A program made the translations under genes and the position numbers. A stretch of DNA of 64,000 nucleotides, taken from the NCBI RefSeq assembly GCF_018257795.1, contig NZ_JAERJD010000001.1:124001-188000 (forward strand), read 5' to 3'. The notes beneath the pieces were generated by a model. It did not search any database and had not been told where the DNA came from. It saw only the letters and a list, made by a program, of their open reading frames with translations. This DNA comes from Citrobacter sp. JGM124 (GTDB taxonomy: Bacteria; Pseudomonadota; Gammaproteobacteria; Enterobacterales; Enterobacteriaceae). Shown here piece after piece: positions 19,816-30,316 of this stretch; position 1 is the stretch's first letter; each line of letters begins with the position of its first letter.

Positions 19816-20070
19816 ATGGATTGCCGACCAGGCTGTGGCGCTTGCTGCATTGCTCCTTCTATTTCGACGCCCATTCCTGGCATGCCAAATGGCAAACCGG
19901 CCAATACTCGCTGTATCCAGCTTTCAGAAGAAAATAGTTGTCAAATATTTGGTTCTCCTCTGCGCCCCGCAGTATGTGGTGGACTTCAGGCGGCAAAGGA
20001 TATGTGTGGCGATAATCGCCAGCAAGCGATGATCTATCTTATCGCGCTCGAAGCGGCGACGACACCTTAA
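19816..20070 (+). CDS. yeiW: YkgJ-family cysteine-cluster protein YeiW
   Basis: 84 residues from ATG 19816 (GGGGA upstream), the same length as E. coli YeiW; a GTG at 19780 would add 12 unconserved residues. Cys-rich pattern CRPGCGACC, then [13 protein letters not shown] and CGGL...MC, the UPF0153/CxxCxxCC zinc or Fe-S cluster motif of the YkgJ group. Function unknown. Divergent from efpL. Confidence 0.9.
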   Translation: MDCRPGCGACCIAPSISTPIPGMPNGKPANTRCIQLSEENSCQIFGSPLRPAVCGGLQAAKDMCGDNRQQAMIYLIALEAATTP

Positions 20071-20375
20071 ACCCGGGTATCCACATGGCCTGCAGACGAC
20101 TCAAGCTGAAGTTGATGATGTAACGGTATCATTTGTAGCCCCCCAACGATGAATTCTGGTCTGTTTTTATTGCCAGTATCTATTCTGCTGCCCCATGAGT
20201 TCAGGCGTGGTCCACATTTGCGGGTATCGGCATGTATTCCACACCCTGAGGATGAAGAGGGCTGAAGCTTGCCTTAAATCAGAACCCGGTGAGCTGAAAA
20301 TGTGCTGAAGCTCAAAAATTTAGTAATAGAAAAGAGAGAACTATTGCGATAACTTCACATCACACTCAAAATGTT

Positions 20376-20387
20376 TGAAACGTTTCA
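20376..20387. promoter_or_regulatory. Cra (FruR) operator 1
   Basis: Perfect 12-base palindrome TGAAACGTTTCA, the high-affinity Cra core, followed by GC as in known sites. It lies about 87 bases before the fruB start. Cra bound here represses the operon until fructose-1-phosphate releases it. Confidence 0.9.
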
Positions 20388-20441
20388 GCGGACTTTGAAT
20401 CTTTTCCGACAAAAGGTGTGGGAATTTTCTTCTGCTTCAAC

Positions 20442-20453
20442 TGAATCGATTCA
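20442..20453. promoter_or_regulatory. Cra (FruR) operator 2
   Basis: Perfect palindrome TGAATCGATTCA, the second Cra-type site, 66 bases (about six helical turns) after the first and 20 bases before the fruB start. Two sites are also present at the E. coli fruB promoter. Confidence 0.85.
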
Positions 20454-20473
20454 ACTCACAGGAGAGGAGCAAT

Positions 20474-21607
20474 ATGTTCCAACTATCTGCCCAGAATATT
20501 CATCCCGGTTGTGCCGCCGGTAATAAAGAAGAAGCCATCCGCATGATTGCCGCTGCACTTGAACAGGCAGGGTATGTCGGTGCGGGTTATGTTAACGGCA
20601 TGCTGGCCCGTGAGCAGCAAACCTCCACCTATCTTGGGAATGGTATCGCTATCCCCCATGGCACGACGGATACTCGCGATCTGGTGTTAAAAACGGGTGT
20701 TCAAGTCTTCCAGTTTCCTCAGGGTGTTTCATGGGGAGAAGGTCAGCAGGTTTATGTCGCTATCGGTATCGCCGCCAGTTCTGATGAGCATCTTGGCCTG
20801 TTGCGTCAGCTGACTCATGTTTTGAGTGATGACAGCATTGCTGAACAGCTGAAATCAGCGACACAGGCAGAGGAGTTACGTGCTCTGCTGATGGGTGAAA
20901 CTCAGACGGCGGATCTGCTGCTGGATAACAGCATGCTGACATTGAACGTGGATGCTCAGGATCTCGTTACATTACAGGCTATCAATGCCGGCCGCCTGAA
21001 ACAGGCGGGAGCGGTCGATGCTCTGTTTGTCAGTCAGGTTATCTCTGCGGCTCCGGCTTATCTTGGTGCGGGCGTCTGGCTGAGTGACAGTGCACAAGGC
21101 AACCTGGCCAGTGCCATTGCTGTGAGTCGTCCAGCAGCCAGTTTTAACGTCGATAATCAGCCGGTTTCTCTGTTGGTGACGGCATCTGTGGTGGATGATA
21201 AACCGTTGGCTGTCCTGCAGCGTCTGGATAATCTTCTGGCGACCAAAGGGGCAGAAAAACTATTAACTGCAGATGCTTCTTTACTCCTGATGCTGCTGAC
21301 CTCTGATGACGTTGCTACAGAAAGCGCGTTAAGCGCTGAATTTGTGATTAAAAATGAACATGGTCTCCATGCTCGTCCGGGGACTGTTCTGGTTAATACC
21401 ATCAAGCAGTTTGACTGTGATGTGACAGTCACAAACCTTGATGGGTCGGGAAAACCAGCAAATGGTCGTAGCCTGATGAAAGTGGTTGCCTTAGGGGTTA
21501 AAAAAGGTCATCGCCTGCGCTTCACCGCCCAGGGCAATGAAGCTGAAAAAGCACTGAATGCTATCGGCGAAGCGATTAATTCAGGTCTGGGAGAGGGGGC
21601 ACAATGA
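20474..21607 (+). CDS. fruB: Fructose PTS diphosphoryl transfer protein FPr (EIIA-HPr)
   Basis: 377 residues (E. coli 376). EIIA domain with phosphorylated His62 in IPHGTTD, a central linker M domain, and a C-terminal HPr-like domain with His299 in [10 protein letters not shown]. It takes phosphate from EI and passes it to FruA. First gene of fruBKA; the stop overlaps the fruK start by four bases (ATGA). Confidence 0.97.
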   Translation: MFQLSAQNIHPGCAAGNKEEAIRMIAAALEQAGYVGAGYVNGMLAREQQTSTYLGNGIAIPHGTTDTRDLVLKTGVQVFQFPQGVSWGEGQQVYVAIGIAASSDEHLGLLRQLTHVLSDDSIAEQLKSATQAEELRALLMGETQTADLLLDNSMLTLNVDAQDLVTLQAINAGRLKQAGAVDALFVSQVISAAPAYLGAGVWLSDSAQGNLASAIAVSRPAASFNVDNQPVSLLVTASVVDDKPLAVLQRLDNLLATKGAEKLLTADASLLLMLLTSDDVATESALSAEFVIKNEHGLHARPGTVLVNTIKQFDCDVTVTNLDGSGKPANGRSLMKVVALGVKKGHRLRFTAQGNEAEKALNAIGEAINSGLGEGAQ

Positions 21608-22542
21608 GCAGACGTGTTGCAACAATAACGCTAAATCCCGCTTACGATTTGGTCGGTTATTGTGCGGAAATTGAACGGGGCGAAGTCAATCTGGTTCGCA
21701 CCACAGGCCTGCATGCTGCAGGTAAAGGGATCAATGTTGCCAAAGTGCTCAAAGACTTAGGCATTGATGTGACCGTGAGTGGTTTCCTCGGAAAAGAGAA
21801 CCAGGAAGGTTTTCAGCATCTGTTCAGCGAACTGGGTATTGCTAATCGTTTTCAAGTGGTTCAAGGGCGTACCCGTATTAACGTCAAACTGACAGAAAAA
21901 GATGGGGAAGTGACTGATCTTAACTTCTCCGGGTTTGAAGTGACGGGGGCAGACTGGGATCGTTTTGTTGCTGATTCACTCAGCTGGCTTGGCCAGTTTG
22001 ATATGGTTTGTGTCAGCGGCAGCTTACCTGCGGGGGTATCACCGGATGCGTTCACCGAGTGGATGCTACGTCTGCGTAGCCAATGCCCATGTATTATTTT
22101 TGATAGCAGTCGTGAGGCTCTGGTTGCAGGACTGAAGGCGGCACCATGGTTGGTCAAGCCGAATCGACGTGAGCTTGAAGTATGGGCTGGGCGCAAATTA
22201 CCGGAACTCAAAGATGTGATTGAAGCCGCCCATGCGTTGCGTGAACAAGGCATTGCTCATGTGGTTATTTCTCTTGGTGCTGAAGGTGCCCTATGGGTTA
22301 ATGCATCAGGCGAATGGATAGCCAAACCACCCGCTTGCGAAGTTGTGAGTACTGTGGGAGCGGGTGACTCAATGGTCGGTGGGTTGATTTACGGGCTTCT
22401 GATGCGTGAGTCAAGCGAGCATACGCTGCGTCTGGCGACTGCTGTGGCGGCGTTGGCCGTGAGTCAAAGCAACGTCGGTATTACTGACCGTACTCAACTG
22501 GCGGCAATGATGGCGCGTGTTGAGTTAAAACCATTCCACTGA
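21604..22542 (+). CDS. fruK: 1-phosphofructokinase
   Basis: 312 residues, same as E. coli. PfkB-family sugar kinase: [10 protein letters not shown] near the N-terminus and the anion-hole motif [10 protein letters not shown] with the catalytic Asp near 256. It converts the fructose-1-phosphate made by FruA to fructose-1,6-bisphosphate. Translationally coupled to fruB. Confidence 0.97.
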   Translation: MSRRVATITLNPAYDLVGYCAEIERGEVNLVRTTGLHAAGKGINVAKVLKDLGIDVTVSGFLGKENQEGFQHLFSELGIANRFQVVQGRTRINVKLTEKDGEVTDLNFSGFEVTGADWDRFVADSLSWLGQFDMVCVSGSLPAGVSPDAFTEWMLRLRSQCPCIIFDSSREALVAGLKAAPWLVKPNRRELEVWAGRKLPELKDVIEAAHALREQGIAHVVISLGAEGALWVNASGEWIAKPPACEVVSTVGAGDSMVGGLIYGLLMRESSEHTLRLATAVAALAVSQSNVGITDRTQLAAMMARVELKPFH

Positions 22543-22558
22543 CAGCAGGAGAAAAACC

Positions 22559-24256
22559 ATGAAAAAGCTGTTGATTTTAGCGCCAGATATGGGGCCGGCG
22601 AGTAGCTATATCGCCAAATTGCGTCTGGGTAAGGCTGCTCAGAACCTGCAGTTTACCTTAACGGATTCTGCGTCAGAGGCTGAGTGGGTACTGGTTTTAG
22701 GAACGCAGCTCCCAACGGATGAAAACCTGGCCAACAAACCGTTGTTGCTAGCGGATCCGGAGCAAGCGATTACTGATCCTGAGACCTTACTTAACAAGGT
22801 TGTCAATGACGCGAAACCTTATGTTTCTCCGGTGGCTGCAGCGCCAAAAAGTGGCGGTCCAAAACGCATCGTTGCGGTCACTGCTTGTCCTACAGGTGTT
22901 GCTCATACCTTTATGGCAGCTGAAGCGATTGAAACTGAAGCGAAAAAACGTGGCTGGTGGGTAAAAGTTGAAACCCGGGGCTCGGTAGGCGCAGGAAACC
23001 CAATCAGTGCTGAAGAAGTCGCCGAAGCGGATCTGGTTATTGTTGCGGCAGATATTGATGTTGACCTCGAAAAATTCGCGGGCAAACCCATGTATCGTAC
23101 TTCGACAGGCCTGGCCCTCAAGAAGACGGCCCAGGAGTTTGACAAAGCATTAGTGGAAGCTGAACCCTATACGGGGAAAGGTGTCCAGAACAGTGACGCG
23201 ACTCATCATGCGGGTAAGAAAGCACAAGCAGGGGTTTATAGCCACCTGTTGACGGGCGTTTCCTATATGTTGCCGATGGTCGTTGCGGGGGGGCTGTGTA
23301 TTGCACTCTCTTTTGCCTTTGGTATCGAAGCCTTTAAACAGCAAGGCACCTTGGCCGCATCATTAATGCAAATTGGTGGTGGGTCTGCTTTCGCTTTAAT
23401 GGTTCCAGTATTAGCAGGATTTATTGCTTTCTCGATTGCTGACCGTCCAGGTCTGACGCCTGGTTTAGTAGGGGGTATGCTGGCAGTCAGTACGGGTTCT
23501 GGTTTTATTGGCGGTATTATTGCTGGTTTTATCGCCGGTTACCTTGCCAAACTGATTAGTACAAAGCTCAAGTTACCTTCCAGTATGGAGGCTTTGAAAC
23601 CTATCCTGATCATTCCACTGTTCTCGACACTGATTGTCGGTCTGGCGATGATTTACTTGATAGGAACCCCGGTTGCTAAAATCCTTGAAGGACTGACTCA
23701 TTGGTTGCAAACCATGGGGACTGCGAATGCGGTACTGCTGGGAGCGATCCTTGGGGCTATGATGTGTTCTGATATGGGGGGGCCGATTAACAAGGCGGCT
23801 TATGCCTTTGGTGTGGGGCTACTCAGTACCCAGACCTATGCCCCGATGGCTGCTATTATGGCTGCGGGCATGGTGCCACCATTAGCAATGGGCCTGGCTA
23901 CACTCATCGCACGTAAGAAATTTGATGATACCGAAAGGGAAGGGGGCAAGGCAGCCGTGGTGCTGGGCCTGTGCTTTATCTCTGAAGGGGCGATTCCTTT
24001 TGCCGCCCGGGATCCTATTCGTGTATTACCAAGCTGTATCGTCGGTGGCGCTCTCACTGGAGCCCTGTCAATGGCTGTGGGTGCAAAACTCATGGCGCCG
24101 CACGGGGGCTTATTTGTGCTGTTAATTCCAGGCGCAATCACACCTGTCGTGGGTTATTTGTTGTCGATTGTTGCTGGTACGCTGGTTGCCGGTGTGGCTT
24201 ATGCCATCCTGAAACGTCCAGATTCTCAGCTCGAGTCAAAAGTAGCCGAGTCTTAA
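22559..24256 (+). CDS. fruA: Fructose PTS permease EIIB'BC
   Basis: 565 residues (E. coli 563). Degenerate IIB' domain (1-90), an Ala/Pro linker, an active IIB domain with phosphocysteine Cys110 in TACPTGVAH, then a IIC membrane domain with about ten hydrophobic segments. Signature SEGAIPFAA lies near the end. Takes up fructose as fructose-1-phosphate. Sixteen bases after fruK with GCAGGAG before the ATG; a strong terminator follows. Confidence 0.97.
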   Translation: MKKLLILAPDMGPASSYIAKLRLGKAAQNLQFTLTDSASEAEWVLVLGTQLPTDENLANKPLLLADPEQAITDPETLLNKVVNDAKPYVSPVAAAPKSGGPKRIVAVTACPTGVAHTFMAAEAIETEAKKRGWWVKVETRGSVGAGNPISAEEVAEADLVIVAADIDVDLEKFAGKPMYRTSTGLALKKTAQEFDKALVEAEPYTGKGVQNSDATHHAGKKAQAGVYSHLLTGVSYMLPMVVAGGLCIALSFAFGIEAFKQQGTLAASLMQIGGGSAFALMVPVLAGFIAFSIADRPGLTPGLVGGMLAVSTGSGFIGGIIAGFIAGYLAKLISTKLKLPSSMEALKPILIIPLFSTLIVGLAMIYLIGTPVAKILEGLTHWLQTMGTANAVLLGAILGAMMCSDMGGPINKAAYAFGVGLLSTQTYAPMAAIMAAGMVPPLAMGLATLIARKKFDDTEREGGKAAVVLGLCFISEGAIPFAARDPIRVLPSCIVGGALTGALSMAVGAKLMAPHGGLFVLLIPGAITPVVGYLLSIVAGTLVAGVAYAILKRPDSQLESKVAES

Positions 24257-24283
24257 TAGATAAGCGTCGCGTTTGATGCATCC

Positions 24284-24320
24284 ATGCCCCCCATTTCACC
24301 TGATGGGGGGCATTTTTTTT
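24284..24320 (+). terminator. fruBKA terminator
   Basis: Stem ATGCCCCCCAT (24284-24294) and ATGGGGGGCAT (24303-24313) followed by T8. It reaches the stop codon of the convergent nfo gene. Confidence 0.92.
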
Positions 24321-25176
24321 AAGCGTCGATCGTGTCGGCTTGTTGTGCTTTAAGCCAGGCAATTTCTTGTGCCCAGATGTCAGGATCAACCGTTTCTAGA
24401 ATAAGAGGAATACCGTCAAAACGGGCATCACGCATGATCCACTGAAACGGCGTCAGACCGATGTTACCGGCCCCTAAACTATGATGTCGGTCAACCCGGC
24501 TGGCAAACTCACTTTTTGCATCATTCAGGTGCATCCCGCGCAAATAGTGAAAGCCAACAATACGGTCAAAATCAGCAAAAGTCTGTTCGCAGTCAGCTTC
24601 TGTTCGCAAGTCGTAGCCGGCAGCAAAGGCATGGCAGGTATCAATACAGACCCCAACGCGAGATTTATCTTCCACGCCATCAATAATGGCGGCCAGGTGC
24701 TCAAAACGAAAACCGAGATTGCTTCCCTGACCCGCCGTATTTTCAATCACGGCGGTGACGCCTTCGGTTTGCTCCAGGGCGATATTGATAGACTCAGCGA
24801 TGCGCTGCAAACATGCATCAACTGAGATCTGCTTAAGATGGCTGCCAGGGTGAAAATTCAGTAGTGTCAGCCCCAATTGTTGGCAGCGTGAAAGCTCATC
24901 AATAAAGGCTACCCGAGACTTTTCCAGAGCTTCCTGTTCAGGGTGGCCAAGGTTTATCAGATAGCTATCATGGGGCAGAATCTGTGCTGGAGTATAATGG
25001 TAGCGTTCACAGGCCTGCTTAAAGCGCCTGATAATTTCTTCGGTCAATACCGGTGCTTTCCACTGGCGCTGATTTTTTGTAAATAAGGCAAATGCAGTCG
25101 CACCTAATTCATGGGCACGGATGGCGGCATTTTCCAGACCACCAGCGGCGCTGACATGCGCTCCAATAAACTTCAT
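24319..25176 (-). CDS. nfo: Endonuclease IV
   Basis: 285 residues, same as E. coli. AP endonuclease with a trinuclear zinc TIM barrel: metal ligands in [43 protein letters not shown] and RHHSLGAG are all intact. Cleaves at abasic sites and oxidised bases; SoxRS-controlled in E. coli. Convergent with fruA, sharing the terminator region. Confidence 0.97.
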   Translation of the reverse strand: MKFIGAHVSAAGGLENAAIRAHELGATAFALFTKNQRQWKAPVLTEEIIRRFKQACERYHYTPAQILPHDSYLINLGHPEQEALEKSRVAFIDELSRCQQLGLTLLNFHPGSHLKQISVDACLQRIAESINIALEQTEGVTAVIENTAGQGSNLGFRFEHLAAIIDGVEDKSRVGVCIDTCHAFAAGYDLRTEADCEQTFADFDRIVGFHYLRGMHLNDAKSEFASRVDRHHSLGAGNIGLTPFQWIMRDARFDGIPLILETVDPDIWAQEIAWLKAQQADTIDA

Positions 25177-25240
25177 CGTTGCTCTCCTGTAGTATCCAGG
25201 TTGTCATCATAGCGGTTCATGCAGGATTTTCAGCAATCAA

Positions 25241-26290
25241 TTATCCTATCAGATAATGTGTGGCCAGATTAATCCCGGCGCCTCCCACCAGAAGCCAGAT
25301 AAATAACACCAGGGCTAGCAGTAAAGGGCGAGCGCCAGCGTTCTTCAGCGTGCTGATATGGGTGGTCAGTCCCAGTGCAGCCATCGCCATGGCAAGCAGT
25401 AAGGTATCAACAAAAATTAACGCTTTTACTGCAGATGCAGGTAATAAATTAAATGAATTAAAGATGGCGATGACAATGAATAGCAGGGCGAACCAGGGGA
25501 TCGTGACTTTTCCTGGCTGCACTTTCCCCCCCGCAGACAGCTTTTTAACGCGCAGGCTGAGAAAAATAAGAAAAGGGGCGAGCATCATTACCCGCAGCAT
25601 TTTGGTTATCACCGCACTGTTTTCTGTTTCAGGGCTAATGGCATGCCCTGCCGCCACGACCTGGGCAACTTCATGCATGGTTGAACCGGCATAAACCCCA
25701 AAGGTCTCAGGTGTAAACCCTTGCATCACTAAGGGATAGAGCACTGGGTAGATAAAAATAGCCAGGGTGCCGAAGATAACCACAGTCGCAACGGCAACGG
25801 TAACTTTACTGGAGTCTGCTTTAACCACTGGTTCAGTGGCAAGGATCGCCGCAGCCCCGCAGATACTGCTACCGGCACCAATCAGCCAGCGCGTTTGTCT
25901 GTCCAGGCCGAAGATGTTTTTCCCCAGCCAGCAGGCAAGGGCAAAGGTGCTGCATAAGGTCATGGCATCAATCAGTAAACCACTGAAGCCCACTTCAGCA
26001 ATTTGTGAAAATGTCAGGCGAAAGCCGTAGAGGATGATCCCCAGGCGCAGTAATGATTGTTTGGCAAAAAGAACCCCATTACCACACCATGATTCGATTT
26101 TAGGATAGAGCGTATTACCCATGATCATGCCCGCCAGAATAGCTAAGGTCAGCGCCCCGAAGCCCATGCTGGCTATCATCGGTTCACTACCCAGCCAGAG
26201 CGCAACAGCGGTTATGCTCCCGCTTAAAATCAATCCGGGTAGCAAACCTGGTGATGAAATGTGATGAAACTGAATCGGTAATATAGACAT
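25241..26290 (-). CDS. yeiH: YeiH/UPF0324 inner-membrane protein
   Basis: 349 residues, ten or so hydrophobic segments, with the conserved GLLPGLILSGSI start, GAGSSICGAAAI, and GSTMHEVAQVVAAG of the PSE (putative sulfate exporter) family. Substrate is not established. Divergent from yeiE, whose LysR product probably regulates it, since a LysR gene divergent from its target is the usual arrangement. Confidence 0.92.
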   Translation of the reverse strand: MSILPIQFHHISSPGLLPGLILSGSITAVALWLGSEPMIASMGFGALTLAILAGMIMGNTLYPKIESWCGNGVLFAKQSLLRLGIILYGFRLTFSQIAEVGFSGLLIDAMTLCSTFALACWLGKNIFGLDRQTRWLIGAGSSICGAAAILATEPVVKADSSKVTVAVATVVIFGTLAIFIYPVLYPLVMQGFTPETFGVYAGSTMHEVAQVVAAGHAISPETENSAVITKMLRVMMLAPFLIFLSLRVKKLSAGGKVQPGKVTIPWFALLFIVIAIFNSFNLLPASAVKALIFVDTLLLAMAMAALGLTTHISTLKNAGARPLLLALVLFIWLLVGGAGINLATHYLIG

Positions 26291-26407
26291 AACCTTCTCC
26301 TTTTTGATGGGAAAAGATTACGCTGGGGTCGCATAAATATAAAATTGATTATATATTTATAATTAATCTGTATAAGTGGTAAAGATTTCTGACTGTGAGA
26401 ACCCTGT

Positions 26408-27280
26408 ATGCATATCACCCTACGACAACTGGAAGTTTTTGCTGAAGTGCTGAAAAGCGGGTCAACCACACAGGCCTCGCAACGGCTGGCATTGTCACAA
26501 TCAGCGGTCAGCGCAGCGCTGTCGGATCTGGAGGGGCAGCTGGGTGTTCAGCTATTTGATCGCATTGGTAAAAGATTGCTGGTCAATGAACATGGACGGT
26601 TGCTCTATCCACGAGCACTGGGTCTGCTTGAACAGGCAAAAGACATTGAACAGCTCTTCTCTGAAGATAATGGCGCGATTCGCGTCTACGCCAGCAGTAC
26701 TATTGGCAACTATCTATTACCGGAGATCATTGCCCGTTACCGCCAGGATTTTCCTGAGCTGCCCTTTGAACTGAGTGTGGGTAACAGCCAGGATGTTATT
26801 AATGCGGTATCAGATTTTCGGGTCGACATCGGCCTGATTGAAGGCCCTTGCCACTCTTCTGATATTATCAGTGAAGCGTGGCAGGAAGATGAGCTCGTGG
26901 TTTTTTCTGCCCCGAAAAATTCTTTTCTGTCGCAACCCGTGACACTGGAGAGTCTGGCCAGTCAGCCGTGGATTCTACGCGAACAAGGTTCAGGAACGCG
27001 GGAAATTGTTGATTATCTGTTACTCTCCAAATTACCACAGTTTCATTTAGGTATGGAACTTGGAAACTCCGAGGCAATCAAGCATGCTGTACGGCATGGT
27101 ATGGGCATAAGCTGCCTTTCTCGCCGGGTCATTGCTGAACAACTGGAAAGTGGCTCACTGGTTGAAGTTCAGCTTCCGTTCCCGCCTTTAATACGTACAT
27201 TGCATTATATTTATCACCGCCAGAAGCATATTTCTAAATCACTGGCGCGCTTTTTGCAATACTGCAGAAGCCCTGGCTAA
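26408..27280 (+). CDS. yeiE: LysR-family regulator YeiE
   Basis: 290 residues (E. coli 293). N-terminal w[23 protein letters not shown] then [16 protein letters not shown]. The C-terminal effector domain begins near 90 ([18 protein letters not shown]). In enteric bacteria YeiE has been linked to sulfite and iron-related responses. Divergent from yeiH across a 117-base AT-rich gap (26320-26380), where it would bind. Confidence 0.92.
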   Translation: MHITLRQLEVFAEVLKSGSTTQASQRLALSQSAVSAALSDLEGQLGVQLFDRIGKRLLVNEHGRLLYPRALGLLEQAKDIEQLFSEDNGAIRVYASSTIGNYLLPEIIARYRQDFPELPFELSVGNSQDVINAVSDFRVDIGLIEGPCHSSDIISEAWQEDELVVFSAPKNSFLSQPVTLESLASQPWILREQGSGTREIVDYLLLSKLPQFHLGMELGNSEAIKHAVRHGMGISCLSRRVIAEQLESGSLVEVQLPFPPLIRTLHYIYHRQKHISKSLARFLQYCRSPG

Positions 27281-27324
27281 GATCATTGGCCAATGAGGGT
27301 TGGCCTGCCAGCGACCTGGTGAGC

Positions 27325-27364
27325 GGGTAAATCGTCGGGGGGAATAAAACCCCCCAGTTTACCC
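27325..27364 (+). terminator. Hairpin after yeiE
   Basis: Nested stem: GGGTAAA (27325-27331) with TTTACCC (27358-27364), inside it GGGGGG (27337-27342) with CCCCCC (27350-27355). No U run after it; terminator by position only. Confidence 0.5.
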
Positions 27365-27493
27365 AACAAATCAACAACTGCTTATAATCCTCAAGCCATC
27401 ATGAAGCTCTCTTATAACGCGGTATTTATCCCAACGAATTAAATCCTTTTTGATACAATCGCCCATTATTTTTTGTATGGGCAAATATTTTTC

Positions 27494-28960
27494 ATGGATT
27501 CTGAGAGTAAAACCACACAAGCACCTGGCTTACGTCGTGAACTAAAAGCGCGCCATTTAACTATGATAGCCATTGGTGGCTCTATAGGCACTGGGCTATT
27601 TGTCGCATCCGGGGCAACCATTTCTCAGGCAGGCCCCGCAGGCGCACTTCTTTCCTATATTCTGATTGGCGCGATGGTCTATTTCTTGATGACCAGCCTG
27701 GGTGAACTGGCGGCATTCATGCCAGTTTCTGGTTCATTTTCTACTTATGGCCAGCTGTACGTTGAAGAAGGTTTTGGTTTTGCTCTTGGCTGGAACTATT
27801 GGTACAACTGGGCGGTGACTATCGCCGTGGATTTGGTTGCTGCCCAACTGGTGATGAACTATTGGTTCCCGGATATTTCCGGCTGGATCTGGAGTGCGTT
27901 ATTCCTCGGTATCATATTTGCCCTGAACTGGATTTCTGTAAAAGGGTTCGGTGAATCTGAGTACTGGTTTTCTTTGATCAAAGTGACCACGGTTATTATC
28001 TTTATCATCGTTGGGATCATGATGATTTTGGGGATCTTTAAAGGCGTTCAGCCCGCTGGGTGGAGTAACTGGACCGTGGGCGATGCCCCTTTTGCAGGGG
28101 GATTTGCTTCAATGATCGGTGTGGCAATGATTGTCGGCTTCTCCTTCCAGGGAACTGAACTTATTGGTATTGCTGCCGGGGAATCCGCGGACCCACAAAA
28201 AAATATTCCACGAGCAGTACGTCAGGTATTCTGGCGCATTTTACTGTTCTACGTGTTTGCCATTCTCATTATCAGCCTGATAATCCCTTATACTGACCCA
28301 AGCTTACTGCGTAACGATGTCAAAGATATCAGCGTCAGTCCCTTCACTCTGGTATTTGAACATGCAGGGCTACTGTCCGCCGCCGCAGTAATGAATGCGG
28401 TTATTTTGACAGCAGTTCTTTCTGCGGGTAACTCCGGTATGTATGCGTCTACCCGTATGCTATATACCCTGGCATGTGATGGTAAAGCCCCGCGTATTTT
28501 TGCCAAATTGTCAGCGGGCGGTGTGCCTCGCAATGCACTCTATGCAACCACCGTCATTGCTGCACTGTGTTTCCTGAGTTCTATGTTTGGTGACCAGACC
28601 GTTTATTTATGGTTGCTGAATACTTCAGGGATGACTGGGTTTATTGCCTGGTTAGGTATTGCTATCAGCCATTACCGCTTCCGTCGTGGTTATGTATTAC
28701 AAGGGAATGATGTTAATGATTTACCCTATCGCTCAGGACTGTTTCCGTTAGGGCCTATTTTTGCCTTTGTGCTTTGCATGACTATCACATTGGGTCAAAA
28801 CTACGAAGCCTTCCTTGCTGATAATATTGACTGGGGCGGTGTGGTAGCGACCTATGTCGGGTTACCTCTCTTTTTATGCATTTGGTTTGGTTACAAATTT
28901 ATCAAAGGTAGCCGTTTTGTTCGCTATAAAGAAATGAGTTTCCCTGACTACCGGCAGTAA
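27494..28960 (+). CDS. lysP: Lysine-specific permease LysP
   Basis: 488 residues from ATG 27494 (E. coli 489); the ATG at 27473 adds seven unconserved residues. APC superfamily with 12 membrane segments; GLRRELKARHLTMIAIGGSIGTGLF at the start is diagnostic of the amino-acid transporter AAT group, and almost all of the E. coli LysP sequence is retained. H+-coupled lysine uptake; LysP is also the lysine co-sensor of CadC. No good ribosome site is visible (TATTTTTC before ATG). Confidence 0.95.
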   Translation: MDSESKTTQAPGLRRELKARHLTMIAIGGSIGTGLFVASGATISQAGPAGALLSYILIGAMVYFLMTSLGELAAFMPVSGSFSTYGQLYVEEGFGFALGWNYWYNWAVTIAVDLVAAQLVMNYWFPDISGWIWSALFLGIIFALNWISVKGFGESEYWFSLIKVTTVIIFIIVGIMMILGIFKGVQPAGWSNWTVGDAPFAGGFASMIGVAMIVGFSFQGTELIGIAAGESADPQKNIPRAVRQVFWRILLFYVFAILIISLIIPYTDPSLLRNDVKDISVSPFTLVFEHAGLLSAAAVMNAVILTAVLSAGNSGMYASTRMLYTLACDGKAPRIFAKLSAGGVPRNALYATTVIAALCFLSSMFGDQTVYLWLLNTSGMTGFIAWLGIAISHYRFRRGYVLQGNDVNDLPYRSGLFPLGPIFAFVLCMTITLGQNYEAFLADNIDWGGVVATYVGLPLFLCIWFGYKFIKGSRFVRYKEMSFPDYRQ

Positions 28961-28967
28961 ATATCTG

Positions 28968-29046
28968 CCCCAGTCTGACCAGCACAAAGGGGGCAGACTG
29001 GGGTATCAAAAGTAAGGGGAGGGCAGGAATGCACTCCCCTTACTTT
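28968..29046. terminator. Two consecutive hairpins between lysP and fghA
   Basis: First stem CCCCAGTCTG (28968-28977) with CAGACTGGGG (28994-29003). Second stem AAAGTAAGGGGAG (29009-29021) with CTCCCCTTACTTT (29034-29046), then ATTTTAG. The second lies at the stop codon of the convergent fghA and can serve both genes. Confidence 0.82.
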
Positions 29047-29049
29047 ATT

Positions 29050-29889
29050 TTAGTTTTCTAGCAAATACTGGGCATGGAAGCGCAGGTGATCCTCAATGAA
29101 TGTCGCAATAAAGTAATAGCTGTGGTCATACCCTGGCTGGATACGTAAGGTCAATGGCCACGTTTTCTGTTGTGCAATAGCGGCAAATTTTTCAGGTTGT
29201 AGCTGAACGGGCAGGAAGGGATCTCGGTCGCCTTGATCAATCAGTATCGGTAATTGAGTTGAAGCGCTGGCCTGCTGCAGTAACTGGCAGCTATCCCAGG
29301 CTTCCCATGTTGCCCGGTCATTGCCCAGATAAGCCGTGAAGGCTTTTTCACCCCATGGAACATCACTGGGATTAACAATAGGAGCAAACGCAGAAACGGA
29401 ACGGAAACGACCCGGGTTCTTCAGCGCCATTAATAAGGCTCCATGGCCTCCCATGGAATGCCCGAAGATAGAAGCACGCTCACTAACAGTAAAATGCTCA
29501 CGAATTAAGTCAGGTAACTCATCCCGCAAATAATCATACATGCGGAAGTGGCTTGCCCAAGGTTCGGCACAAGCATTCAGATAAAATCCTGCCCCTTGTC
29601 CAAGATCGTAAGCCTCATTATTGGCAACGTGTTCCCCACGTGGGCTTGTGTCAGGCATCACCAGTACAATTCCCAGCTCTGCAGCCAGTCGTTGTGCCCC
29701 TGCCTTGGTGGTAAAGTTCTCATCATTGCAGGTTAATCCTGACAACCAATAGAGAACCGGGGGCAGTACCTCTCCCCGTGAAGGTGGTATAAAAATACTC
29801 AATGTCATTGGGCAATTCAGCACGCCAGAATCGTGACGCCAGCGCTGCTGCCATCCCCCAAAAATTAGGTGCTCTTCCAGCAACTCCAT
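29050..29889 (-). CDS. fghA: S-formylglutathione hydrolase
   Basis: 279 residues (E. coli YeiG 278). Esterase-D fold: oxyanion [12 protein letters not shown], nucleophile Ser145 in GHSMGGHGA, Asp in [10 protein letters not shown], His in GYDHSYYF. Releases formate from S-formylglutathione in glutathione-dependent formaldehyde detoxification. The partner dehydrogenase (frmA type) is not in the window. Convergent with lysP. Confidence 0.95.
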   Translation of the reverse strand: MELLEEHLIFGGWQQRWRHDSGVLNCPMTLSIFIPPSRGEVLPPVLYWLSGLTCNDENFTTKAGAQRLAAELGIVLVMPDTSPRGEHVANNEAYDLGQGAGFYLNACAEPWASHFRMYDYLRDELPDLIREHFTVSERASIFGHSMGGHGALLMALKNPGRFRSVSAFAPIVNPSDVPWGEKAFTAYLGNDRATWEAWDSCQLLQQASASTQLPILIDQGDRDPFLPVQLQPEKFAAIAQQKTWPLTLRIQPGYDHSYYFIATFIEDHLRFHAQYLLEN

Positions 29890-29978
29890 GCATATCCCCT
29901 TAATAAAAATTCAACAGTGATGAACAAATGTCATCCTGTATGAGTCTATCTATACTGTATTATGACCGCAACTCCCCC

Positions 29979-30020
29979 GTCATACTTCAATTTACCGGGT
30001 GTGGCCTGCATTCAGTGAGA
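29979..30020 (+). repeat. Dispersed-type intergenic repeat, copy 1
   Basis: GTCATACTTCAATTT followed by a variable core and CCTGCATTCAGTGAGA. A second copy starts 125 bases further on, in the same orientation, with about five differences and one indel. The GTCATACTTCAA beginning resembles a family of short intergenic repeats I know from Serratia, Yersinia and Erwinia genomes. Confidence 0.7.
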
Positions 30021-30103
30021 CGATGCGCATGGTTTGTCTGTGTTCATCGTCCCTCTGAATTTGGCGTCTACAGGAAAAATGAATTATGCAGGGGAAGTGT
30101 GGC

Positions 30104-30146
30104 GTCATACTTCAATTTGCCTGGGTGTTGCCTGCATTCAGTGAGA
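30104..30146 (+). repeat. Dispersed-type intergenic repeat, copy 2
   Basis: Second copy of the unit at 29979. Both lie in the 427-base gap between fghA and folE, which has no other supported gene; a 73-codon frame over the two copies is an effect of the repeat. Confidence 0.7.
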
Positions 30147-30316
30147 TGAAACACAGAGTATGCCTCGTTTAAAGCGAAACAATATCCCCGGGCAAGATTT
30201 AAACCTAAGAATATTTATGTGGGCACTACTGGATTATCAGGGCGTGCTGCCGCACAATGGCTGGATACTTTGCGCTAACGAAAGCAAAGGTCAGCACACC
30301 TGCAGGAGAATACAGC

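Larger units (their letters stand above)
20071..20473 (+). promoter_or_regulatory. fru operon control region
   Basis: 403 bases without a credible gene, ahead of fruB. The proximal half carries two Cra operators (listed separately) and the GGAGAGGAG ribosome site of fruB at about 20460-20469. The E. coli divergent neighbour setB is missing. No clear function for 20071-20340. Confidence 0.6.

Noticed and set aside
20149..20265. 38-codon ORF in the fru control region
   Set aside because: No ribosome site and no hydrophobic or domain pattern; the region is explained by the fru promoter.
29928..30149. 73-codon ORF between fghA and folE
   Set aside because: It runs across the two copies of an intergenic repeat, and its product is just the repeat translated twice.
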